This document shows, piece by piece, positions 17,573-24,917 of a stretch of DNA of 33,920 bases. Origin of the DNA: CAIWXH01 sp964555675. GTDB taxonomy: Bacteria > Chloroflexota > Chloroflexia > Chloroflexales > Chloroflexaceae. The DNA lies in NCBI GenBank assembly GCA_964555675.1, contig CAZKTU010000049.1:1-33920 (forward strand). Direction: 5' to 3'. Below the pieces are notes generated by a model. It saw nothing but the letters and a program-made list of their open reading frames with translations. It ran no database searches and had not been told where the DNA came from. The position numbers and the translations under genes are program-made. The first letter of the stretch is position 1; each line of letters starts with the position of its first letter.

Positions 17573-19390
17573 TCAGCCCTCCAGGGCCGCGAGCTCATCT
17601 GAGACGCTGATCAGCGGCAGCCGCACCGTGAAGGTGCTGCCCTGGTCGACCACGCTGCTCACCTCGACCGTGCCGCCGTGGAGCCGCACGATCTCGCGCA
17701 CCACGAACAGACCGACGCCCACCCCGCTCACCCCGCGCGTCTCGGGCCGGTCGACTCGGAAGAAGCGCTCGAACAGGAACGGCAGGGCCTCGGGCGCAAT
17801 GCCCATGCCCTGGTCGGCCACGCTCAGCAGAGCCGAGGCGCCGTCGCGCCGCACGGTGACCGTCACGGTGCTGCCCCGCGGGCTATACTTCACCGCGTTG
17901 CCCACCAGGTTCTGGATGACCTGCTCGAGGCGCACGACGTCGCCGCGCACCATCACCGGCCCACCCTCGACGGCGCAGAGGATGCTGTGGCTCTGGGCCA
18001 TGGGCAGGCTCTCCTCGACGATCTGGCGCGCCCGCCGGCCCAGGTCGACGGGCTTCTGGTCGAGCACCAGCTGGCCGCTCTCGAGGTGAGCGCCGTCCAG
18101 CAGGTCGCCGATCAGGTGGCTGAGCCGGCGCGCCTGGCCCACCACCACCTGCAGCGAGCGCTCGTTCGGGCCCGAGAGCTGCCCCGATTGGGCCAGGCGC
18201 CGCTCGAGCAGCTGGGCTTGCCCCAGCAGCGAGGTGAGCGGGGTCTTCAGCTCGTGGGCCGCGACCGAGAGGAAGGTCTCGCGGATCTGCAGGGCCTCCT
18301 CGGCCTGGGCCTGAGACTCCTGGGCCGCCGTGCGGGCGGCCTGCTCGCTCGACAAGAGGCGCTGGCGCTCCTCTTCGGCCGCCTTGCGCTCGGTGATGTC
18401 GGCCACGACCATGCCGATGCCGACCACCGGGCCGTCGCCGACCCGCACGGGGTAGTAGCTGGCCAGGACGTGGCCCGTTCTCCCGTCGGGCCCGGGGCCG
18501 CTCAGCTCGATGTCGACCACGGGCCGGCCCGTGTCCAACACCTGGCGCCAGTAGGGCTCCCAGACGCGGTAGAAGTGCGGGTAGAGCTCGCTCGCCAGCC
18601 GTCCCAGGTGCTCGGCGGGCGGGCGCCCGTTGAGCTCGGCCAGGCGCCGGTTGATGCGCGTGTAGCGAAACTCGCGGTCCATCACCGCCATGCCGATCGG
18701 CGCCGAGTCGATCACCGTATCGAGCAGGGCCAGGGCCGCGTCGGCGGCGGCCAGGGCCTCGCGCTCCGAGGCCATCAGGCGAGCCCGCTCGAGGGCCTGG
18801 GCACACAGCCCGCCGAGGGTCATCAGGAAGGTGCGCTCCTCGTCGCCCAGGCTGATCGGCGCGGCATAGCTGAAGCCGATCGCCCCGATCACCTTAGTGT
18901 CGAGGGTCAGAGGCACGGCGGCCCAGCCGCGCGTCTGCGATAAGACGAGGCTGCGGCCGAAGGTGGGGTAGCGCTCGAGCAGCTCCTCGGGACTCCCGAT
19001 GATCACCAGCTCGCCCTGCAGCACGGCATCCGAGATCGGCGCGGGCAGTGTCAGCGGCACGCGCCGCCAGTTGCTGACGACTTGCTCGCCATAGCCCCGG
19101 CTGAAGAGCATGATCAGGGCGTCGCCCATGGGCTCGAGCAGCGAGACCTGGCCGGCGAAGGCGCCTGTGACCTCCAGGCCCGCTTCGAGCACCAGCTCGG
19201 CCACCCGCTCGGGGGTGAGGGCGCGCGAGAGGGCGGCCGTGATAATCAGCAGCCGGCTCGCCCGGGCGGCGGCGGCCTCGGCGGCCAGACGCGCCTGCTC
19301 CTGACTCAGCAGTAGCTGCTCGTAGTGGGCATCGACTTCCCTTTCGGTGGCGCGGGACGAAGAACCTGGCGACGACGCGGGCAACGGCAT
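17573..19390 (-). CDS. GAF-PAS sensor histidine kinase, soluble
   Basis: A 605-residue histidine kinase with no transmembrane segment, so it is expected to sense a cytoplasmic signal. Order: short coiled coil (about 14-45), GAF domain (about 50-205), PAS domain (about 225-345, IGMAVMDREFRYTRINRRLAELNG), a helical linker, HisKA with phospho-acceptor His379 in AAHELKTPL, and HATPase with N box NLVGNAVKYSP, G1 DQGMGIA and G2 GVGVGLFVV. No response regulator lies next to it, so it is an orphan kinase. The ATG at 19390 has AAGGA upstream; the in-frame extension to 19504 runs through the promoter element. A perfect sigma-54-like element precedes it. Confidence 0.94.
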   Translation of the reverse strand: MPLPASSPGSSSRATEREVDAHYEQLLLSQEQARLAAEAAAARASRLLIITAALSRALTPERVAELVLEAGLEVTGAFAGQVSLLEPMGDALIMLFSRGYGEQVVSNWRRVPLTLPAPISDAVLQGELVIIGSPEELLERYPTFGRSLVLSQTRGWAAVPLTLDTKVIGAIGFSYAAPISLGDEERTFLMTLGGLCAQALERARLMASEREALAAADAALALLDTVIDSAPIGMAVMDREFRYTRINRRLAELNGRPPAEHLGRLASELYPHFYRVWEPYWRQVLDTGRPVVDIELSGPGPDGRTGHVLASYYPVRVGDGPVVGIGMVVADITERKAAEEERQRLLSSEQAARTAAQESQAQAEEALQIRETFLSVAAHELKTPLTSLLGQAQLLERRLAQSGQLSGPNERSLQVVVGQARRLSHLIGDLLDGAHLESGQLVLDQKPVDLGRRARQIVEESLPMAQSHSILCAVEGGPVMVRGDVVRLEQVIQNLVGNAVKYSPRGSTVTVTVRRDGASALLSVADQGMGIAPEALPFLFERFFRVDRPETRGVSGVGVGLFVVREIVRLHGGTVEVSSVVDQGSTFTVRLPLISVSDELAALEG

Positions 19391-19438
19391 GCTGACATCC
19401 TTCCAGAGCAGGCGTGGGCGTTGGGCCACGACTCGCTC

Positions 19439-19455
19439 TGCAAGAAGTGTGCCAG
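19439..19455 (-). promoter_or_regulatory. Sigma-54-like -24/-12 element for the histidine kinase gene
   Basis: On the minus strand CTGGCACACTTCTTGCA (19455-19439) matches TGGCAC-N5-TTGCA perfectly. The predicted start near 19428 gives a leader of about 38 nt. Confidence 0.6.
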
Positions 19456-19536
19456 ACGCAGCGCGACCCCTCTCCAGAATGAAGAGGGGGCGCCTCACCC
19501 ACACGCGTGGGCGGCCTCAACTCTCGGCCTGCCGCC

Positions 19537-19758
19537 TCAGACCTCGCGCCGCACCTGCTCGAACGACCGCCGCGCCTCGTCGACCTGGTCGGCCAGGCGG
19601 TGCATCAGCATCGCCGCCGCCTTCAATACGCCGCGCGCCTCCAGGGGGCGACAACGCATCGACGGTGCGGGCTCGTCGACGCTTACGTAGATGACGGAGA
19701 CGGGGGCTACCGTCAGGGCCCTGGAGCCCTCGCGCTCGAAGTTCATACCCTCAGACAT
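19537..19758 (-). CDS. Small hypothetical protein, 73 aa
   Basis: A 73-residue protein with no recognised family. The first half is beta-prone (ALTVAPVSVIYVSVDEPAP); the second is a long amphipathic helix (VLKAAAMLMHRLADQVDEARRSFEQV). No signal peptide or membrane segment is visible. ATG 19758 has an AAGG site three bases upstream; an internal ATG at 19746 is an alternative. Support for a real gene comes from the sigma-54-like element at the expected distance upstream, shared with three neighbouring genes, and from normal residue composition. It is 146 bp upstream of the histidine kinase gene on the same strand, which has its own such element. Confidence 0.6.
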   Translation of the reverse strand: MSEGMNFEREGSRALTVAPVSVIYVSVDEPAPSMRCRPLEARGVLKAAAMLMHRLADQVDEARRSFEQVRREV

Positions 19759-19814
19759 AGACCTTACCCAGACTACTCAAGCCGCGCGGCCAATGCTGCC
19801 GCAGCCCTCCCCAT

Positions 19815-19831
19815 TGCACACCACGTGCCAG
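19815..19831 (-). promoter_or_regulatory. Sigma-54-like -24/-12 element for the 73-aa gene
   Basis: On the minus strand CTGGCACGTGGTGTGCA (19831-19815) matches CTGGCACG-N4-TTGCA with one change in the -12 box. The predicted start near 19804 gives a leader of about 46 nt. Confidence 0.5.
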
Positions 19832-19886
19832 AGGGCAGGGCCGGCGCCCCGAGCGAGGCCAGGAATAGCCCTCTACGCGCTGCGCG

Positions 19887-22349
19887 TCAGATGCCGAGCC
19901 AGCGCGCCCCGACGGGCCGCCCGCCCAGGCCCGGGGCGGCGACGACGCGCTCCTCGTCGGGCAACAGGTCGAGGCTGTTATCCTCCCACGCCACCCCGTC
20001 GCCGGCCGTCAGCCAGACGGCCTTGGCCGGCCGCACGCAGCGCAGGGCCACCCGCTCGTCCGGCAGGCTGGTCACGCTGAGCCCCGGGTCGGGCAGGTCG
20101 AGGTACTTCAGCGGCTCGGGCCAGAGGGTGGCGCGCGAGACGACGGCGTCGCCCACCAGCAGGCGCGCGCCCACGATCCAGGGCCCGCCCTGGGGCAGCT
20201 CGACGCCCCCCAACTCGAGGGTGCCGAGGGCCGGCAGAGTCGCTTCGCGACGCCCCAGCTCGACCACGGCTCCGTCGAGCGAGTAGGCCTTCAGCTCGAT
20301 AGCGGCGGCGACCGGCTCGGGGTTGGCGTTCACCGCCCACGCGGCCGCCCCGCCGGGGGCGGGGGCCAGGCCCACAGCCAGGGGGGCCAGCTCGCGACGC
20401 GTCGCGTAGAGGGCCGCCTTGGGGCGCAGCGACCAGTCGATCAGGGCCCAGCTGATCACCGGCCAGCAGTCGTCGAGCTGCCAGACCAGGGCCCCCGCTA
20501 CGGCATAGCGGCCCGGGCCGTGCCAGCGCCGCCGCCACGCCCTGTAGGCGTGGCTCACGGCCTCGGCCTGGATGAGCTGAGTATCGTAGCTGTAGGTCTC
20601 GAGACTCAGGTCGGTCGCGCGCAGGTTCTCGGCCAGGTAGGCCGCCAGGCGCTTGGGGCCGTCGACGGCCTTATTGTGGTGGTCGAGGACGCGGCTCTGG
20701 GGGCGATCCTCGCCGGGGGGCAGGTAGGGTCGCAGCGAGACGGGGTCGGGGCAGCCCTGCATGCCGAACTCGCTCACGAAGCGGCCGGCGAACTCGCCGT
20801 AGCGCTGGTAGGCGGCCATCCCGCCGTGCCAGATATCCCAGACGTGGCGGTCGCCGACGGTGCCGTCGCTGGTGGTGACCCCCGCGTAGGGGCTGCCGGG
20901 CCAGTAGGGCCGGGTCGGGTCGAGGGCGGCGCAGACCTCGGGCAGCACCCGCTCGTAGATCAGCCGGCCCGAGAAGGCCGTATTCTCCTCGGCCGCGAGG
21001 GCCGGGTTGTAGGCCTTCAGCGACTCGGCGATCTGGTAGTCCTCGTTGTTCCCGCACCAGATCACGATACAGGCGTAGTTGCGCAGCCGCCGCAGCTGGG
21101 CCTCGGCCTCGGCCCGCACGCTGGCCAAGTAGGTCTCGTGGGCCGGGTACATGCCGCAGGCGAACATGAAGTCCTGCCAGACCAGCAGCCCCAGCTCGTC
21201 GCACAGCTCGTAGAAGGCGGGGTCTTCGTAGATGCCGCCGCCCCAGATCCGCAGCATGTTCATATTGGCCGCGACGGCCGCCGTCAGCAGATTGCTGTAG
21301 GTCTCGCGGGTGAGCCGGGTGGTGAAGCTGTCGGCCGGGATCCAGTTGGCGCCGCCGCAGAAGATCGGCCGGCCGTTGATCTCGAAGAGGAAGCTCGAGC
21401 CGGGCTCGCCCTCCACCGGCTCTTGCACCAGGCGCAGCCGCCGCAGGCCCAGGCGCAGCTCGGCGCGGTCGACGGGGGCCCCGCCGGCGTCGAGCAGCTC
21501 GGCCCCGAGGCTGTAGAGCGGCTGCCCGCCCTGGCCCGCGGGCCACCAGAGCTGGGGCGCGGCCACGGCGAAGCTGTGGGTGAGGACGGGCGCCGCGGGC
21601 AGGGTCGCCTCGCCGATGGTGACGCCGGCCGGGTCCGCCAGGGTCAGGCGCACCGTCAGGCCCGCCAGGGCCGCGCCGCCGTCGAGCTCGAGGGTCGCCG
21701 CCAGGGCCGCCGCGCCCAGGCTCTCGCTCACCTCGATCGGGCAGCTCAGGTCGGCGATGCGGGCCGCGCCGAGCTCCAGGCGCACGGGGCGCCAGGGGCC
21801 CGCCGTGATCAGGCTCGGCCCCCAGTCCCAGCCGTAGTGGTACTGGGCCTTGCGCACATAGACCCGGCTCGGCTCGGGGTTCCAGACGGGGCGGAAGCCC
21901 AACTCGGCCTCAAGGGCCTTGCCGTGGCGCAGCGCCGAGCGGAACAGGATCGCCAGCGTGTTGCGGCCGGCGCGCAACAGACCGCCGGCCGAGGCGCGCA
22001 CCGGCACGAACATATTCTCGCTCTGCGCCACCTCGACCCCATTGAGCCAGACGGTGGCGATCGTGTCGAGCCCGTCGCAGCAGAGGGCCGCGGGCTGCCC
22101 CGCCTGCTCGGCCGACAGCTCGAAGTCGCAGCTGTAGAGCCAGTCGGCCTCGCCGACCCACAGCACCTCCAGCTCGTTCAGCCCGTAGAAGGGGTCGGGG
22201 ATCTGGCCGGCCGCCAGCAGGGCCTCGTGGACCGAGCCGGGCGCCGTCGCGGCGATCCACCCGCTCGGCTCGGCCAGGGCCTCGGGCAGGGGCTGGGCCG
22301 GGTCCCAGCGACGCAGACGCCACCCCTCGGAAAGTACCAGCTGCTCCAT
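19887..22349 (-). CDS. Beta-mannosidase, glycoside hydrolase family 2
   Basis: An 820-residue GH2 enzyme. The N-terminal jelly-roll has APGSVHEALLAAGQIPDPFYGLNE and a DWLYSCDF strand, typical of beta-mannosidases. The catalytic TIM barrel has acid/base Glu436 in WCGNNED and nucleophile Glu527 in VSEFGMQG, and a C-terminal beta domain follows. It removes terminal beta-linked mannose from the non-reducing end of oligosaccharides. No signal peptide is present, so it works in the cytoplasm on imported products. The ATG at 22349 has AAGGA upstream. It lies 66 bp after the lipoprotein glycoside hydrolase on the same strand, so the pair probably forms a mannoside-degrading operon. Confidence 0.94.
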   Translation of the reverse strand: MEQLVLSEGWRLRRWDPAQPLPEALAEPSGWIAATAPGSVHEALLAAGQIPDPFYGLNELEVLWVGEADWLYSCDFELSAEQAGQPAALCCDGLDTIATVWLNGVEVAQSENMFVPVRASAGGLLRAGRNTLAILFRSALRHGKALEAELGFRPVWNPEPSRVYVRKAQYHYGWDWGPSLITAGPWRPVRLELGAARIADLSCPIEVSESLGAAALAATLELDGGAALAGLTVRLTLADPAGVTIGEATLPAAPVLTHSFAVAAPQLWWPAGQGGQPLYSLGAELLDAGGAPVDRAELRLGLRRLRLVQEPVEGEPGSSFLFEINGRPIFCGGANWIPADSFTTRLTRETYSNLLTAAVAANMNMLRIWGGGIYEDPAFYELCDELGLLVWQDFMFACGMYPAHETYLASVRAEAEAQLRRLRNYACIVIWCGNNEDYQIAESLKAYNPALAAEENTAFSGRLIYERVLPEVCAALDPTRPYWPGSPYAGVTTSDGTVGDRHVWDIWHGGMAAYQRYGEFAGRFVSEFGMQGCPDPVSLRPYLPPGEDRPQSRVLDHHNKAVDGPKRLAAYLAENLRATDLSLETYSYDTQLIQAEAVSHAYRAWRRRWHGPGRYAVAGALVWQLDDCWPVISWALIDWSLRPKAALYATRRELAPLAVGLAPAPGGAAAWAVNANPEPVAAAIELKAYSLDGAVVELGRREATLPALGTLELGGVELPQGGPWIVGARLLVGDAVVSRATLWPEPLKYLDLPDPGLSVTSLPDERVALRCVRPAKAVWLTAGDGVAWEDNSLDLLPDEERVVAAPGLGGRPVGARWLGI

Positions 22350-22377
22350 TGCACCATCCTTTTTGCTTGAAAGGCTC

Positions 22378-22426
22378 GCGGGCATCGGCCCGCTCTACAG
22401 GCAGAGGCGAGCGGGTTATGGCCCGC
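22378..22426. repeat. Two REP-like GC-rich stems between the glycoside hydrolase genes
   Basis: GCGGGC-ATCG-GCCCGC (22378-22393) and GCGGG...CCCGC (22411-22415 with 22422-22426) lie in similar contexts about 33 bp apart. The second overlaps the stop codon of the upstream gene. They may stabilise or process the bicistronic mRNA, or be a dispersed REP-like element. Confidence 0.4.
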
Positions 22427-24278
22427 CTGCGGTCCGCGGCTCGCCCACGGGCAGCAGCTTCAGGGCCAGGTCACGGCTGAAGGTGGGGATCGGCACGGCC
22501 AGGGTCCCGCCGCTGCTCGCGGCCTCGGCGCTCTCCAGCCAGGCCCCCGCCTGCGGGTCGTACCAGTGGGCGGTGTAGGCCCCGTCGGCCAGGCCCGCCA
22601 CCGTCAGGGTCAGGCCGGCCCGCTCGGGCGGCTCGTAGACCCAGTCGGGGCCGGCGCTCTGCTCGCGCACAGCCTTGCTGCGGGCCAGCGAGGCCTCCTG
22701 GGCGTCGTAGGCTCGGTTGCGCACCCAGACCAGGGCCCTGGCCTCGCCCTGCAGGGCCACGGCGTCGACCCACGGCGAGCCCGCGCCGGCTTTGCGCGGG
22801 GCTAGCTCGGCCAGCCGCTCGCCGGCGATGAAGTCGGCCAGCGGCTTGTACTCGCTCCAGAGGCCGTTCGGGTCGATGTAGCTGTCCCACCACCAGGCCA
22901 TGCCCGAGCCGGCGTAGCCCAGGAAGATCGGCGCCCAGATCCCGTTGTGGAAGTGGATGCGCTCGCGCCCGTACTGATCGTCGGCGCCGCCGGCCGAGAG
23001 ACCATGCTCGGCCAGGAGCAACGGCTTATCGGGCGCGACCGCGCCGAAGGCGGCATAGCCGTCGCGGGTCAGGCGCACGGGATCGCCGCCGCTGTAGTCG
23101 TGCTGCTGGGCGAAGTCGATCTCGGGCAGCGCCCAGAGCCCGCTGTCGCCGCCCGTCGCGTAACTGCTGCTCACCAGGTGACCGTAGGGGTCGTAGCGGC
23201 GCAGGTGGGCCGTCATCTCCTCGATCCAGGGGAAGAGCTCGGCGTCGCCGATCGGGGTCCAGTTGACCTCGTTCCACCACTCCCAGGCGAAGAGATGGGT
23301 CGAGGCGCCCCAGCGCGCGGCGATGTAGCGCAGCCGCCGCTTGAACAGCTCCCTGGCCGCGGGGTCCGTCACGAAGGCCCCCGGCTCGGCGAGCATGCCG
23401 CCGTTGGCGAGGTTGTAGGGGTTGCCGTCCCACTCGGGGTTGGTGCTGGTGCTGAAGGCCCCGTGGTTGAGCAGGCAGAGCATCAGGTAGATGTCGCGCT
23501 CCTCGGCGATGCGGAAAATCTCGTCGAGCAGGTAGGCCTGGCGCAGGCGGGCGCTGTAGTCGCCGAGGCCCGTGTCCTGCCACTCGATGCCCACGCTCCA
23601 CGAGGCCATCCAGACCCTGGCCACGCTACCGCCGTTTGCGCTCAGCTCGCCCAGCCAGTCCTCGTACTGGGGGATGGTCGTCTCGAGGCTCGCGGCCCAG
23701 GCGATGTTGGGGCCGATCGGCACGTAGGGCGCGCCATTGGTGAAGGCGAAGTAGCGCGGATTGGCCGGGTCGCGCCCGACGAAGCCCCGCGCCGCAGGGT
23801 CGGGCGTGACACTGAAGGCGATCGGAGCGCTCTGGAGCGCCGGCCGGGCCAGCTCGGCGCGGGCCTGCCAGGGGCCGGGCGTCGGCGGGGTGAAGCGCAC
23901 CCGCCAGCCGGGTTCGCCGAGCGGGGCGAGCGTGGCCGGGTCGTAGGCCTGGTACCAGAAGGCCGGCGCCGTCAGCTCGAGCCCATCGGGACCGCTGAAG
24001 ACCACGCGCAGGTCGGCCTCGGCCGGGTCAAAGGGGTTAGCGAAGACCACGTCGGTGTTGATCGTCAGCTCGACGCGGCTGTAGACGGGCGCCGTGGCCG
24101 GCGCGCCGGTCAGGGCCAGGGCGGTGGCGGGACGGGGCGCTTCTGGGGCCAGGGTTGGCGCTAGCTGCGCGCTCGGGGCTGCGCTCGCTGCATCATCGGA
24201 CGGGGACGCCCCGGGCGCGGGGGCGCTGCAAGCCGCAACCAGCGGCACAACCAGCAGGCCGGCAATCAAGTTTCGCAT
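22416..24278 (-). CDS. Lipoprotein glycoside hydrolase with N-terminal DUF5060-like domain
   Basis: A 620-residue exported lipoprotein. A short signal peptide ends in the lipobox LVAAC (Cys17), then comes an Ala/Pro/Ser linker and a beta-sandwich resembling DUF5060 (about 65-155). A TIM barrel follows, with NPRYFAFTNGAPYVPIGPN at its start, a likely acid/base Glu in WEWWNEVN and a likely nucleophile Glu in LLLAEHGLS. It resembles GH5-type cellulase/mannanase-like enzymes; the substrate is inferred to be a mannoside polymer only from the adjacent beta-mannosidase. ATG 24278 has a weak GCGAG ribosome site. A consensus promoter with an operator-like repeat lies 51-80 bp upstream. Gene certain, specificity open. 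Confidence 0.88.
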   Translation of the reverse strand: MRNLIAGLLVVPLVAACSAPAPGASPSDDAASAAPSAQLAPTLAPEAPRPATALALTGAPATAPVYSRVELTINTDVVFANPFDPAEADLRVVFSGPDGLELTAPAFWYQAYDPATLAPLGEPGWRVRFTPPTPGPWQARAELARPALQSAPIAFSVTPDPAARGFVGRDPANPRYFAFTNGAPYVPIGPNIAWAASLETTIPQYEDWLGELSANGGSVARVWMASWSVGIEWQDTGLGDYSARLRQAYLLDEIFRIAEERDIYLMLCLLNHGAFSTSTNPEWDGNPYNLANGGMLAEPGAFVTDPAARELFKRRLRYIAARWGASTHLFAWEWWNEVNWTPIGDAELFPWIEEMTAHLRRYDPYGHLVSSSYATGGDSGLWALPEIDFAQQHDYSGGDPVRLTRDGYAAFGAVAPDKPLLLAEHGLSAGGADDQYGRERIHFHNGIWAPIFLGYAGSGMAWWWDSYIDPNGLWSEYKPLADFIAGERLAELAPRKAGAGSPWVDAVALQGEARALVWVRNRAYDAQEASLARSKAVREQSAGPDWVYEPPERAGLTLTVAGLADGAYTAHWYDPQAGAWLESAEAASSGGTLAVPIPTFSRDLALKLLPVGEPRTAGGP

Positions 24279-24301
24279 GCCCGCGCTCGCCGTTCTTTTA
24301 T

Positions 24302-24358
24302 TAAAACTTTAGTGAAACTTTCGCCTGGATTATACCGGCGGGCCATCGGCGCTGTCAA
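24302..24358 (-). promoter_or_regulatory. Consensus promoter with operator-like tandem repeat, glycoside hydrolase operon
   Basis: On the minus strand TTGACA (24358-24353) and TATAAT (24334-24329) are both perfect consensus with an 18-bp spacer. Just downstream, over the predicted start site, the plus strand has AAAACTTT (24303-24310) and GAAACTTT (24314-24321), 11 bp apart. The second is part of the near-palindrome CGAAAGTTTCA (minus strand, 24323-24313). Similar CGAAA-TTTCG operators are known for LacI-family repressors of xylan/glycoside genes in actinobacteria. A repressor is therefore likely but not seen in the window. Confidence 0.75.
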
Positions 24359-24365
24359 GCGCGCC

Positions 24366-24740
24366 TCAGGCTATGAACTGCACCTCGACCAGCGGGCTGC
24401 CCGCCACCCAGGCCTCCAGGTCGAAGCGCTGGGCGCGAAACCAGCTGTTGCTCGCCATCACCGCCGCCATCACCCGACGTCGCTCCGCGGGGTCGTCGAT
24501 GATCCGCGCCTCGGCCGCCAGGTCGGCCTGGGCGCCCTCCTTCACGTGGAACGTCATCGCCCGATTGACCCGCAGATTGGCCAGCCAGTCGCGCGGGCCG
24601 GGCGTGCCGGTCAGGTATACCCGGCCCTCAACTACGAAGTACCAGATCTCGATACGGCGCGGCAAGCCGCTCTTGCGCCCGCTGGTCGTGATATCGCAGG
24701 TCAGGCCCTGCTCGAGGGCGCGCCAGATCGTCGCCTCCAT
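24366..24740 (-). CDS. DDN-type deazaflavin (F420)-dependent nitroreductase family protein
   Basis: A 124-residue split-barrel flavin-binding protein. The motif TTSGRKSGLPRRIEIWYF followed by RVYLTGTPGPRDWLANLRVN is characteristic of the Ddn/DUF385 family, which uses reduced F420 (or related flavins) to reduce small molecules. Length is typical. ATG 24740 has GAGGAG nine bases upstream. It is transcribed alone, divergently from the MFS gene, with its own promoter. Its stop lies 8 bp before the -35 box of the next operon. Whether this organism makes F420 cannot be seen here. Confidence 0.85.
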   Translation of the reverse strand: MEATIWRALEQGLTCDITTSGRKSGLPRRIEIWYFVVEGRVYLTGTPGPRDWLANLRVNRAMTFHVKEGAQADLAAEARIIDDPAERRRVMAAVMASNSWFRAQRFDLEAWVAGSPLVEVQFIA

Positions 24741-24784
24741 CCCCGCACTCCTCTCATGGATGCTCGCCGAAGCCTCCCTGGCCC

Positions 24785-24813
24785 ATCATAGCCCGCCGCG
24801 CCCCGCGGGGCAA
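24785..24813 (-). promoter_or_regulatory. Promoter of the DDN-type gene, with a 12-bp palindrome in the spacer
   Basis: On the minus strand TTGCCC (24813-24808) and TATGAT (24790-24785) are 17 bp apart. The perfect palindrome GCCCCGCGGGGC (24800-24811) overlaps the -35 and part of the spacer, a position where a dimeric repressor would block polymerase. Confidence 0.55.
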
Positions 24814-24832
24814 GGGTCCGCCGCCAAAGGTC

Positions 24833-24841
24833 TGCTATACT
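24833..24841 (+). promoter_or_regulatory. Extended -10 promoter for the MFS gene
   Basis: TGCTATACT fits the extended -10 form TGnTATAAT; no good -35 is seen. The predicted start near 24848 gives a leader of about 70 nt. Confidence 0.45.
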
Positions 24842-24917
24842 ACACCCACCGTTCGCGCAAAGAAGCCAGCGGCAGACGGCGCAGACGCCCCGTCGCGCCT
24901 GGCCCCAAGATCACCCA

